Shown here: piece after piece, positions 28,138 to 36,606 of the stretch | Numbering within the stretch: the first letter of the stretch is position 1 | Layout: each line of letters starts with the position of its first letter | Assembly (NCBI GenBank): GCA_002163975.1 | Contig: CP019636.1 | Coordinates: 676,001-740,000 of the forward strand | From: Nostocales cyanobacterium HT-58-2 | GTDB taxonomy: Bacteria; Cyanobacteriota; Cyanobacteriia; Cyanobacteriales; Nostocaceae | DNA: 64,000 bases | Reading direction: 5' to 3' | The notes under the pieces: generated by a model | Database searches by the model: none | Told to the model about the DNA's origin: nothing | The model's input: the letters and a program-made list of their open reading frames with translations, nothing else | Made by a program: the position numbers and the translations under genes

Positions 28138-28974
28138 ATGAAATCTACCTCTTTTTCAAGAGATGCTTATGACACAGCTTCCCCTCGCACTGGATTTTTA
28201 GAAATAGAAAATTTATATAAATCATATCCCACGCCTGATGGTGGTCAATTTATCGTTTTAGATAATGTCAATTTAACAGTGGGTGAGGATGAATACGTTT
28301 CTATCATTGGTCACTCTGGTTGCGGTAAATCTACACTTTTAAAGATTGTAGCTGGATTAGAAAAAGCGACTTCTGGAGCGGTGCGACTAGATGGTAAAGA
28401 AATTCGTAAACCAGGAGCAGAGCGGATGATGGTCTTTCAACAATATTCGCTCTTACCTTGGTTAACTGTGCGAGAAAATATCCGGCTTGCTGTAGACGAA
28501 GTGCTAAAAGATGCCAATCGTTCTGAAAAAATTAGCATTGTGAATGAACACTTGGCAATGGTAAATTTGACAGCAGCAGCTGATAAGTATCCTGATGAAA
28601 TTTCTGGGGGTATGAAGCAGCGGGTGGGTATTGCAAGAGCATTGGCAATTCGCCCAAAAATGCTGCTGATGGACGAACCTTTTGGTGCGTTAGATGCACT
28701 AACTCGAGGGAAATTGCAGCGGCAAGTGTTGGATATCTGGGAAAATCACCGACAGGCGGTCATGATGGTTACCCATGATGTGGATGAGGCAATTTATATG
28801 TCGGATCGCATTATTCTCATGACGAATGGACCAGCGGCTAATATTGGGGAGATACTAGAAGTACCCTTTCCTCATCCACGCGATCGCGCTGCTATGAGGA
28901 ACTCAAAAGAATACTACGAACTCCGCAACTATGCCTTAAATTTCCTAGAGCGGTATTTCACTCAAGACGAGTAA
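28138..28974 (+). CDS. ABC transporter ATPase, NrtD/CmpD family
   Basis: 278 residues with Walker A GHSGCGKSTLLKIVAG, Q-loop MVFQQYSLLPW, signature EISGGMKQRVGIARALA, Walker B MLLMDEPFGALDALT and switch His VTHDVDEAIYMSD. The tail PFPHPRDRAAMRNSKEYYEL is typical of the NrtC/NrtD/CmpC/CmpD/SsuB group. It lacks the fused binding domain of NrtC and CmpC. Start ATG at 28138 after AGGAG. It powers the permease encoded at 25464. Confidence 0.93.
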   Translation: MKSTSFSRDAYDTASPRTGFLEIENLYKSYPTPDGGQFIVLDNVNLTVGEDEYVSIIGHSGCGKSTLLKIVAGLEKATSGAVRLDGKEIRKPGAERMMVFQQYSLLPWLTVRENIRLAVDEVLKDANRSEKISIVNEHLAMVNLTAAADKYPDEISGGMKQRVGIARALAIRPKMLLMDEPFGALDALTRGKLQRQVLDIWENHRQAVMMVTHDVDEAIYMSDRIILMTNGPAANIGEILEVPFPHPRDRAAMRNSKEYYELRNYALNFLERYFTQDE

Positions 28975-28992
28975 TCGAAAAATCTATTATTT

Positions 28993-29035
28993 ATAATTCG
29001 TAATTTAAATAATCGTTCATTTAATTACGAATTAT
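28993..29035. repeat. long inverted repeat after the ABC ATPase gene
   Basis: A 13-nt arm at 28993-29005 (ATAATTCGTAATT) is the exact reverse complement of 29023-29035. No T-run follows. It may act as a transcript 3' stem; the same AATTACGAATTAT word is seen in other spacers of the window. Confidence 0.5.
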
Positions 29036-29086
29036 GAATAAGAAATTATTTTTTGCTAAATTTTCTTTATTGAGACGATAAGACCT

Positions 29087-29767
29087 ATGAATCTCAAGCC
29101 AATATTAGTGCGTTTACAAAACGCCATCGGAAGAGATGATTTAATTGAACAAATGGTGTTAATTTCAACACCAGAAACTCCTGTTTCTACACAGGCTCAA
29201 CCTGCAAAATCAGTTAACTTAATCATTGGTTATAATAGTTCTCCCAATAGTCATACCGCCTTAGATATTGCCTTGTTGATTGCTCACCAAACACGTTTAG
29301 CCACTAAGGCACAGATCACAGTTCAGGTCGTCTATGTTATAGAGGAAAATCAAAGCCATAATGGTACAGATGTATTGCAAAGAGAGGAATTTATAACTCA
29401 AAGAGCCACTGAACAAAGTCCAGCAAACCTACCTTTAAAGAGGCTTGACACAGGTGTTATCACTCAAACAAAATTACAGACTAACGCAGCGCAATCACAA
29501 GAAATATTGGTAGATAGGTTTGCACAAGCAGAAAGTATTCTACGGCAAGCAAGTTGTCTTGCTGCAGAATGGAAGAGTTCTTTTAAAGCTCATCTTCGGT
29601 TTGGTTGTGTTGCCAAGGAACTAAAGAAAGTTGTTTTGTCAGAAACAGCAGATTTACTATTACTTGGCTGTAACTCAATCCACCACCCTATAGTCCAACA
29701 GCTAGGTTTTGACTTTCCTTGTTCTGTATTAGGTATACCCAATTTTGTTAATGATAAACGTGCTTAG
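29087..29767 (+). CDS. universal stress protein (UspA)-domain protein
   Basis: 226 residues. SVNLIIGYNSSPNSHTALDIAL and ADLLLLGCNSIHH are the beta-strand ends of the Usp fold; the ATP-binding GxxGx9GS motif is degenerate (the C-terminal GCNSIHHPIVQQLGF). A long variable insert (about 95-145) separates the halves. It may sense nucleotides or act as a dimer partner. It lies between the ABC transporter genes and an ArsB/NhaD transporter gene, followed by a terminator, and may regulate one of them (inference). Confidence 0.7.
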   Translation: MNLKPILVRLQNAIGRDDLIEQMVLISTPETPVSTQAQPAKSVNLIIGYNSSPNSHTALDIALLIAHQTRLATKAQITVQVVYVIEENQSHNGTDVLQREEFITQRATEQSPANLPLKRLDTGVITQTKLQTNAAQSQEILVDRFAQAESILRQASCLAAEWKSSFKAHLRFGCVAKELKKVVLSETADLLLLGCNSIHHPIVQQLGFDFPCSVLGIPNFVNDKRA

Positions 29768-29860
29768 TCGAAAGAAAGAATTGGGAATATTGTGGAGAAA
29801 TGCCACGTATAGAATCTCGGTTTCTTGAACTCGTTACTCACAAAATTTATTCATAGTAGT

Positions 29861-29894
29861 AAAAAACCACATATTATATATGTGGTTTTTTTTA
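29861..29894 (+). terminator. intrinsic terminator after the Usp gene
   Basis: AACCACATA pairs with TATGTGGTT around a TATA loop, flanked by an A-run on the 5' side and eight Ts on the 3' side. The A/T flanks make it potentially bidirectional. Confidence 0.88.
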
Positions 29895-30006
29895 AGATTA
29901 ATATGCAAAAAACATGAGTAAAATTTATACTATCTCACTTTAAAGTAGAAATAAATAGGCAGTAAGTAGGCTATTTATTTTCATAAAATACTATTAGGAG
30001 TTATCA

Positions 30007-31344
30007 GTGGAAACTTGGCAAACTGTTGTTAGTCTTGTCACATTTATCAGCGTCATTATATTAATAATGACAGAGTGGATTCACCTGACGGTTGCTGCCT
30101 TTTTAGGAGCATTGTTACTGATTTTTACGAATATCATGACTCTAAAAGAAGCTGTTGGGTATATTGGCAACAGCCATGGGACACTAGGACTATTCTTTGG
30201 AGTGATGGTGCTTGTAAGAGCATTTGAACCGACTAAAATTTTTGAATACCTCGCTACCCAAATGGTTCTTTTAGCTAAAGGAAAAGGGAATCGTCTTCTA
30301 TTGGGTATTGTCGCGATTACCACTCCCATTTGCGCTGTTTTACCAAACGCTACAACAGTCATGCTGTTAGCGCCTTTAATTCCACCGATTGCGCAAGAAG
30401 TAGGGATAAATTTTGTCCCATTGCTCATCTTAATGGTGTTTATTGCAAATAGTGCTGGACTGCTAACAATCGTTGGCGATCCAGCAACATTTATTGTAGG
30501 CGATGCAATTAATATCAGTTTTACAGATTACTTATGGCGTTTAAGTTTGGGAGGAGCGATCGCCATCGCCGTTGTGGTAGCTATATTACCTATATTATTT
30601 CGCAAAATTTGGTACACAAAACTAGAAAATATTGAACAACTCCCACATCCTCAAATCAATCATCCACGAGTTTTGACTTTAGGTGGGTTCATTATTGCTT
30701 TCGTATTGCTGTTTTTTGTTATTGGTGAATATCTTCCCATACCAATGTCCCCTGCTAGTGTTGCTTTACTAGGGGCAGCTCTAGCAATGCTTTTATCACA
30801 TCAAAGCAAGATCGACTCAGTCAATAATATATTACGGGATGTGGACTGGAGTACATTGATATTTTTTATGAGTATTTTTGTACTCATTGGAGGACTGGAA
30901 AAAACTGGTGTTATCAACAGTCTATCTGGTGTACTGGCAGCTATCTTGGGAAAAAATATTGTCTTAGGTTCTCTATCTTTACTATTTTTTGTAGGGATAT
31001 TATCTAGTGTTGTTCCTAATATTCCCTTAGTAGTAGGAATGGTACCATTACTAAAACAATATGTTGTTAGCGTGGGGTTGGTACCAGCAGAAGTCCTTGC
31101 ATCCGATTTTCAAGGACAATTTCCACCTGAAGTCCTGCCACTATTCTACGCTATGATGTTTGGTGCTACTTTAGGAGGCAACGGCACGCTAGTAGGAGCA
31201 TCGTCTAACATAGTAGCCGCAGGAATTTCTGAGCACCATGGTCGTCGTATATCATTTAAAACTTTTTTACACTATGGGATACCAGTGATGCTGCTACAAC
31301 TTATCACGTCAGCAATATATGTGTTAGTTCGCTTTCTGCTTTGA
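30007..31344 (+). CDS. ArsB/NhaD-family ion transporter (SLC13/P-protein-like)
   Basis: 445 residues with about 11-12 membrane helices. SHGTLGLFFGVMVLVRAFE, ICAVLPNATTVMLLAPLIPP, ANSAGLLTIVGDPATFIVGD and ATLGGNGTLVGASSNIVAAG are the repeated re-entrant motifs of the IT superfamily (ArsB, NhaD, citrate transporters). Cargo may be Na+/H+, arsenite or a dicarboxylate and cannot be told from this sequence. Start is GTG at 30007 with an AGGAG six bases before. Monocistronic after the terminator at 29861. Confidence 0.85.
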   Translation: METWQTVVSLVTFISVIILIMTEWIHLTVAAFLGALLLIFTNIMTLKEAVGYIGNSHGTLGLFFGVMVLVRAFEPTKIFEYLATQMVLLAKGKGNRLLLGIVAITTPICAVLPNATTVMLLAPLIPPIAQEVGINFVPLLILMVFIANSAGLLTIVGDPATFIVGDAINISFTDYLWRLSLGGAIAIAVVVAILPILFRKIWYTKLENIEQLPHPQINHPRVLTLGGFIIAFVLLFFVIGEYLPIPMSPASVALLGAALAMLLSHQSKIDSVNNILRDVDWSTLIFFMSIFVLIGGLEKTGVINSLSGVLAAILGKNIVLGSLSLLFFVGILSSVVPNIPLVVGMVPLLKQYVVSVGLVPAEVLASDFQGQFPPEVLPLFYAMMFGATLGGNGTLVGASSNIVAAGISEHHGRRISFKTFLHYGIPVMLLQLITSAIYVLVRFLL

Positions 31345-31532
31345 CGAACTATAGTACAAACATCTCATTTCCCAGGCCATAAACTGCATCCGTGGAATCT
31401 TACACCTAGGTGGTTAGTCATAAGTTTTGCTGGCGATCGCGGTTCGTGGTTTATGCTGCAATACTTCTAGCAGTATATCCATTCTCTACAGTTCTCTACA
31501 GCATCCTTTAGTTTTGCTTACTCCTAATTAAA

Positions 31533-31562
31533 TGTAGAGACGTAGTGTACAACGTCTCTACA
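31533..31562. repeat. inverted repeat TGTAGAGACGT, cyanobacterial dispersed type
   Basis: TGTAGAGACGT (31533-31543) and its exact complement (31552-31562) enclose an 8-nt loop. This palindrome is a familiar dispersed repeat of Nostocales. It lies in the 295-bp spacer after the transporter gene; no gene is seen there. Confidence 0.65.
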
Positions 31563-31639
31563 AAATGCATGATTAGTATCCAATAGAGTGCAAAACGTCC
31601 GAAATCTAATTGTTATCAGTCTTGTGTCAGGACAGATGA

Positions 31640-31852
31640 CTAGTAACCAACGAGGTGCAGTACGTCACGTACAACACTGTAACCAGCCAAATCCCAAAGC
31701 AAGTAAGCCAGAAAACCAATCATCGCCAAGCGACCGTTCCATATTTCCGCTTGGGGAGTCCAGCCAAACACAAAAGCATTGCGATCTATACCGTTGTAAG
31801 CTGGAGCAACTGCTGGTGGGTCAGTCGAGGGACGAGTTTCACGAGTTTGCAT
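31640..31852 (-). CDS. hli: high-light-inducible protein (HLIP), copy 3
   Basis: 70 residues with a single membrane helix of the chlorophyll a/b-binding family: AEIWNGRLAMIGFLAYLLWD (ExxxGRxAMxG, where Glu and Asn/Arg bind chlorophyll). HLIPs bind chlorophyll and carotenoids, protect nascent photosystem II proteins and quench excess energy in the thylakoid. Start ATG at 31852 with GGAGGAAAAA upstream. Last of three tandem, closely related copies on the minus strand; it differs from copy 2 in about six residues (DPPAVAPAYNGI, FVFG, HLVGY). Confidence 0.95.
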   Translation of the reverse strand: MQTRETRPSTDPPAVAPAYNGIDRNAFVFGWTPQAEIWNGRLAMIGFLAYLLWDLAGYSVVRDVLHLVGY

Positions 31853-31917
31853 AATTTTTTTCCTCCAAAATCTACGAAAATCTAATTGCTATCAATCTTT
31901 TTGTCAGAACTGAATCA

Positions 31918-32130
31918 CTAGTAACCAATCAAGTGCAGCACGTCACGCACAACACTGTAGCCAGCCAAATCCCAAAGTAAGTAAGCCAAAAAGCCAATCA
32001 TTGCTAAACGACCGTTCCATATTTCCGCTTGGGGAGTCCAGCCAAACAAAAAAGCATTGCGGTCTACACCGTTATATTCTGGAGCAACTGGTGGTAAATC
32101 AGTGCTAGGGCGAGTTTCACGACTTTGCAT
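31918..32130 (-). CDS. hli: high-light-inducible protein (HLIP), copy 2
   Basis: 70 residues from the ATG at 32130, which follows GGAGGAAAAAACG; the frame opens 15 bases earlier at a TTG that overlaps this ribosome site, so the ATG is preferred. The helix AEIWNGRLAMIGFLAYLLWD is identical in all three copies. The C-terminus AGYSVVRDVLHLIGY matches copy 3 almost exactly, showing recent duplication. The gap to copy 3 is only 65 bp with no promoter recognised, so the three may be one transcript. Confidence 0.95.
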   Translation of the reverse strand: MQSRETRPSTDLPPVAPEYNGVDRNAFLFGWTPQAEIWNGRLAMIGFLAYLLWDLAGYSVVRDVLHLIGY

Positions 32131-32211
32131 CGTTTTTTCCTCCAAATTTCACTGTTATTTATTGCTTAGTCCTTACTTTTTCGTAATTAATTTAGGAATT
32201 ACGAATAATGA

Positions 32212-32430
32212 CTAGTAACCAATCAATTTCAATACGTCACGCAAAACACTGTAGCCAGACAAATCCCAAAGTAGGTAAGCAAGAAAGCCTATCATTGCTA
32301 AACGACCGTTCCATATTTCCGCTTGAGGAGTCCAGCCAAACAAAAAAGCATTGCGGTCTACACCGTTATATTCTGGAGCAACTGGTGGTAAATCAGTGCT
32401 AGGGCGAGTTTCGTTACGGCGACTTTCCAT
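32212..32430 (-). CDS. hli: high-light-inducible protein (HLIP), copy 1
   Basis: 72 residues; N-terminus MESRRNETRPSTDLPPVAPE, two residues longer than the others, then the same chlorophyll-binding helix and a variant end SGYSVLRDVLKLIGY. It is the first gene of the set and the one nearest the HLR1-like site at 32596-32613. ATG at 32430. Confidence 0.95.
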   Translation of the reverse strand: MESRRNETRPSTDLPPVAPEYNGVDRNAFLFGWTPQAEIWNGRLAMIGFLAYLLWDLSGYSVLRDVLKLIGY

Positions 32431-32595
32431 TTTTTCCCTTCAATTAATTTTTGTTTTTCTTCTTGACTTTAATGTAGCTATACAAAACTCTGGTGCTTTC
32501 TGCCAATGGGTACAAACTATCAGCACCTCTCGTGGACGATTATTGCAACAGTATTTTTTTGGATAAATCCACCTAGAGAGAGTGCAAAAAAAATA

Positions 32596-32613
32596 ATTGT
32601 AAATAAATGTAAC
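32596..32613 (-). promoter_or_regulatory. HLR1-like element (RpaB site) upstream of the hli genes
   Basis: Read on the minus strand the sequence is GTTACATT-TA-TTTACAAT, a full match to the HLR1 direct repeat (G/T)TTACA(T/A)(T/A)-N2-repeat, 166 bp before the first hli start. RpaB binds HLR1 and controls high-light genes in cyanobacteria (established). The remaining 615-bp spacer to 33045 is AT-rich; the divergent repeat-protein gene must have its promoter in it, but I cannot place it. Confidence 0.7.
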
Positions 32614-33045
32614 AAAATTAACAGTCTATACAAATTTAACTGAATTTATTCTTGTTACTATGAAAGTGACAAAATAAAGAAAAAATACTTTTTGCCAAAG
32701 TTGCCTTCCAACTTAAGGTTATTTCTCAATTCTTGAAGATATTGAATAGAGAACTAAGAATATAGGATAAAAAAGAATTTAAGAATGTCATAGACTATTT
32801 TTCACTCCATATTTGATCATTCCTGCTTTAACATTCAGATCATAGGAGTTTTTGCTGCCCATTGAATTAGGTACAAAAACTTCTATCCCTCGCTGTAGCA
32901 AGTTTTCAAACTTTGGAGGGATGCTTAAAGCACTATTGTTCCTGGATTCTTATGCTTAAAGAGTTGGGTATAACAACACATACAAAATTTATTCTCACGT
33001 AACTTTTCATCCCCACCGAATTGAGCTACAGAGGAAGGAACTAGG

Positions 33046-36000
33046 ATGTTTCAAAGTACGCATCATATAATAATGCTGGAACCTCACAAGTCACTGCTTT
33101 GGGTGGCACAGGTACCAGCTGTTAACCAGCCAGATATCTCGCTTGGACCACGCTTTTTTTTCGTTCTTGTTGCTGGTGTGATTCTGGCTTTTGCCCTGCA
33201 ATTAGTTTTAACGAATCTCTCCGTTGCTGCCGGGATTTCCTACTTGGGACGCTCACCTGATTCGGACTCTCATCACGAAGAGGTCACGAGTTTGGGTGGA
33301 ACCATTCGCAAAATTGGTACAGCTGTGGGAATGTGGACAGTAGTCACTGTGACTATTGCCCTTGCTATTGCTTGTTTCCTAGCAGTGAGACTCAGTCTTT
33401 TGGCTTTAACTCCAGGATTAGGGGCTATTCTGGGTTTGGTAATTTGGGGAGCGTACTTCTTACTGCTGGTGTGGGTGAGTTCAACCACGGTGGGTTCCTT
33501 AATTGGCTCGTTGGTCAACACAGCAACTTCTGGTTTACAGGCGATTATGGGGACAGCAACTGCTGCGTTGGGGGCAAAAGCTGTCAATCAACAAGTGGTA
33601 GCAACAGCTGAAGCTGCTGCCGCCGCTGTACGGCGGGAAATAGGCACTGCTGTAGACCCTGCCACACTCCGAGACAAAGTAGAAGATTACTTGGAAATGG
33701 TACGTCCGCCAGAACTGGATATATCTAAGATTCGGGGCGAATTTGAAAGGTTACTGAACGACCCGCAACTGCGAGCGATCGCTGGTAGTCCTGATCTGCG
33801 TAATATAGACCGCCAGAAGTTTGTTGAGTTAATTAGCAGTCGCACTGACCTTTCAAAAAGAGAAGTTAACCGTATTGCTGACACACTATATAGTGTTTGG
33901 CAACAAGTTGTCGGTCAGCAACAACCAGCGCAAGATCGCTTGGGAGAATTGGTTGACTATCTCAAATCTTTGCCACCAGGACAAACCAGGACAGATGAAC
34001 TCAACACCAAACTGGATCAACTGATGGCACAGATGCGTTCTGCAAAAGAAGCTGACCAAAGAGCAACCCAAGAAGCCGCTCCTGGTCCAATTCAACGGAC
34101 AATTCAGCAGGCAATATCCGCGTTGACTGGCGTTGTGTTGGGGCGAGCCGATTTATCAGATTTGGACGTAGAAAAAATTATAGGTGCCCTTACAACTGCT
34201 AAAGATAAAGTCACAGAACAAGCAGATAAATTGGGTCTTCCTGCACCAAAACAGCCTTATAGCCCCATTCGTGCTGATGTAGAAAACTACTTGCTCAACA
34301 CACATTCTTGGCAACTCAATTCAGAAAAAAGTGCCCAAGAATTTCGTGACGTTATTTACGATCCAGCCGCTGACCCCGCAACAGTACGGCGAGAGTTAGA
34401 GCGGCTTTCTCGGAGTGATTTTGTCAATATTCTGAAAACTAGGGGTCTACTGACACAAGCAGAAATTCAGCGTATTGTAGATCGCTTGGAAGTGACCCGC
34501 CAAGAAGTGCTGGTCGCAGTTATTGCAGAAGAAGAAAAAGAAATAGTGCAAGACTTGCAACGCCGAGTCGAAAGCTATCTCCTCGTTACACCTAAGTCTG
34601 ATTTGATACCGGAAGGCATTCAGCGAGATTTCAAGCCCCTGCTGGAAGATCCAGACGCAGATTACGAAACTCTCTCTCGCCGACTGTCTCAGTTTGACCG
34701 CCAGGAAATGCGGGAAATTTTGCTAGAGCGCAATGATATCTATCCTGAGGAAGCAGACGCAATCCTTGACCAGTTAGAAAAACAGCGTGATCAAGTCTTA
34801 ATTGAATCTAAAGGAATTGCAGACCAGGCAAAACATCAAGCTGAATCATTATGGCTGAATTTACAATCCTATCTGCGGAACACAGGCAAAGATGAGCTTA
34901 ACCCTGATGCAATCCGTGGTGATCTAAAAAGACTTTTGGAGGACCCGCAAGCAGGAATTGCAGCAATCAGGGCGCGTTTGTCTCGTTTTGACCGCGATAC
35001 TTTAGTGAAATTACTGAGTCAGCGGCAAGACTTGAGTGAAGACCAAGCTAACCATATCCTTGACACTGTTGAGGAAAGCTGGAGTAGCATTCGCCACACA
35101 CCAAAAACGGTCGCAGATAAAGCGAAGGAGCAGTACGACTCCGTGACGACGACAATCACAGATTATCTGCGGAACACAGGCAAAGATGAACTCAATCCCG
35201 AAGGAATTCAGCGGGATTTGAATAGACTGTTCCAAAATCCAAGAGAAGGAATGGTCGCACTGCGCCGTCGCTTGTCACAAGTCGATAGAGACACATTGGT
35301 GAAGCTGCTTAGCCAACGCCGTGACTTGAGCGAAGAGCAAGTCAATCAGGTCATTGATTCTGTGCAAACTTCTATTCGTGACATTGTGCGTACACCCCGT
35401 CGCCTAGCGACTCGAACTCAGCAAAGAGTGCAAACTTTCCAAACTTATTTGGAAGAGTACTTGCGGCGGAGTGGCAAGGACGAACTGAACCCAGAAGGTA
35501 TCAAGCGCGACTTATATCTGTTGCTGCACGATCCAGGAGTGGGGATAGAAAGTTTAGGTGAACGCCTTTCTCATTTTGACCGCTCCACCATCATTACTCT
35601 GCTGAAACTACGGGAAGACTTAACCGAGGAGGAAGCAGAACGGATTGCTGATACCATAATATCGGTGCGTGACCAGTTTGTAGAACAAGTACGAGGTATC
35701 CAACGGCGCATTCAAGATGTGATTGAGGGAATTTTTGCCCGCATTCGCTACTACCTCAACTCTTTGGATCGTCCAGAGCTGAACTACGATAGTATTAAGC
35801 GCGATGTCCGCACGTTGTTTGACGACCCACAAGCAGGGTTTGAAGCGTTGCGCGATCGCCTATCTTCTTTCAACCGTGATACCCTAGTTGCAATTTTGAG
35901 TTCCCGCGAGGATATCTCAGAGGGAGATGCGAACCGCATCATCGACCAAATTGAACGCGCACGAAATAGCGTGTTGCAACGGGCAGAACGCATCCAGCAT

Positions 36001-36162
36001 GAAGCACAACGACGCTTAGAAGAAGTGAAGCATCAAGCACAGCGCCAAGCAGAAGAAACCCGCAAAGCAGCAGCATCAGCGGCTTGGTGGCTGTTTGCAA
36101 CAGCTCTTGTCTCCGCGTTGTTCTCTGCTATTGGAGGAGCAGTTGCTGTATTGGTCGTGTAG
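33046..36162 (+). CDS. large membrane protein with seven helical repeats, function unknown
   Basis: 1038 residues. Three hydrophobic helices lie near 35-62, 96-120 and 124-150 and one more at the C-terminus (1012-1038). Between them are seven units of about 75 residues spaced about 97 apart (starts near 210, 411, 507, 606, 705, 802, 898). The shared pattern is YLRNTGKDELNPEGIQRDL, a DP turn, RLSxFDRDTLVKLLSQR, then DLSEEEAxxI and a helix. Linkers are charged and rich in Gln/Ala (coiled-coil-like), for example 980-1008. I do not recognise the family. Both ends are membrane-anchored, so the repeats form a long loop on one side of the membrane. ATG at 33046 with GAGGAAGG ribosome site; terminator follows. 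Confidence 0.75.
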   Translation: MFQSTHHIIMLEPHKSLLWVAQVPAVNQPDISLGPRFFFVLVAGVILAFALQLVLTNLSVAAGISYLGRSPDSDSHHEEVTSLGGTIRKIGTAVGMWTVVTVTIALAIACFLAVRLSLLALTPGLGAILGLVIWGAYFLLLVWVSSTTVGSLIGSLVNTATSGLQAIMGTATAALGAKAVNQQVVATAEAAAAAVRREIGTAVDPATLRDKVEDYLEMVRPPELDISKIRGEFERLLNDPQLRAIAGSPDLRNIDRQKFVELISSRTDLSKREVNRIADTLYSVWQQVVGQQQPAQDRLGELVDYLKSLPPGQTRTDELNTKLDQLMAQMRSAKEADQRATQEAAPGPIQRTIQQAISALTGVVLGRADLSDLDVEKIIGALTTAKDKVTEQADKLGLPAPKQPYSPIRADVENYLLNTHSWQLNSEKSAQEFRDVIYDPAADPATVRRELERLSRSDFVNILKTRGLLTQAEIQRIVDRLEVTRQEVLVAVIAEEEKEIVQDLQRRVESYLLVTPKSDLIPEGIQRDFKPLLEDPDADYETLSRRLSQFDRQEMREILLERNDIYPEEADAILDQLEKQRDQVLIESKGIADQAKHQAESLWLNLQSYLRNTGKDELNPDAIRGDLKRLLEDPQAGIAAIRARLSRFDRDTLVKLLSQRQDLSEDQANHILDTVEESWSSIRHTPKTVADKAKEQYDSVTTTITDYLRNTGKDELNPEGIQRDLNRLFQNPREGMVALRRRLSQVDRDTLVKLLSQRRDLSEEQVNQVIDSVQTSIRDIVRTPRRLATRTQQRVQTFQTYLEEYLRRSGKDELNPEGIKRDLYLLLHDPGVGIESLGERLSHFDRSTIITLLKLREDLTEEEAERIADTIISVRDQFVEQVRGIQRRIQDVIEGIFARIRYYLNSLDRPELNYDSIKRDVRTLFDDPQAGFEALRDRLSSFNRDTLVAILSSREDISEGDANRIIDQIERARNSVLQRAERIQHEAQRRLEEVKHQAQRQAEETRKAAASAAWWLFATALVSALFSAIGGAVAVLVV

Positions 36163-36193
36163 TTTCATACTTTATCTTTACTGACCTGATTTA

Positions 36194-36217
36194 GCCTCTC
36201 ACATGAGAGGCTTTTTT
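36194..36217 (+). terminator. intrinsic terminator of the repeat-protein gene
   Basis: GCCTCTC-ACAT-GAGAGGC followed by TTTTTT, 31 bp after the stop codon. Confidence 0.9.
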
Positions 36218-36540
36218 CATAAGCCTTTTACAACATTTATGCAGTCCCCATAATTTATGGGGCTTCTCATTTGAATAAAATAATACTAATTCAAGAAATG
36301 TTTGCGACAGATAACCCGTCTAGACCCAATTACCCTTTTGGGAACTCCTCGTAATTGAAGCATATTGCATATTCAACAATGGCGTTGCATAAAGTCAGGA
36401 TGAAAAATAAACCGCAAAGACGCTAAGGACACGAATAGAAGTTGGGATCTGGTGATGGTGACTCACCTGCAGGAACAGGGAACAAGAAACTGTTCCCCGT
36501 TGCCTGTTCCCTGTTTCCTTCTTTGATGAATTCTTGGTCA
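36218..36540. repeat. spacer with inverted and dispersed repeats
   Basis: Contains CCCCATAA/TTATGGGG-type palindrome at 36246-36262, a stretch AAACCGCAAAGACGCTAAGG (36409-36428) of a type often scattered in Nostocales genomes, and a near-palindrome AGGAACAGGGAACA / TGTTCCCTGTTTCCT at about 36472-36520. An 87-codon frame across it is not supported. Confidence 0.5.
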
Positions 36541-36570
36541 AAAAGAAAAAGCTCCTACTTTGAGGAGCCT
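36541..36570 (-). terminator. intrinsic terminator of psbC
   Basis: On the minus strand GCTCCT, a 6-nt loop and AGGAGC are followed by TTTTTCTTTT, about 36 bp after the psbC stop. Confidence 0.85.
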
Positions 36571-36606
36571 TTCAGTCATGTGATTGTCAGTGATGAAAGA
36601 AATCTA

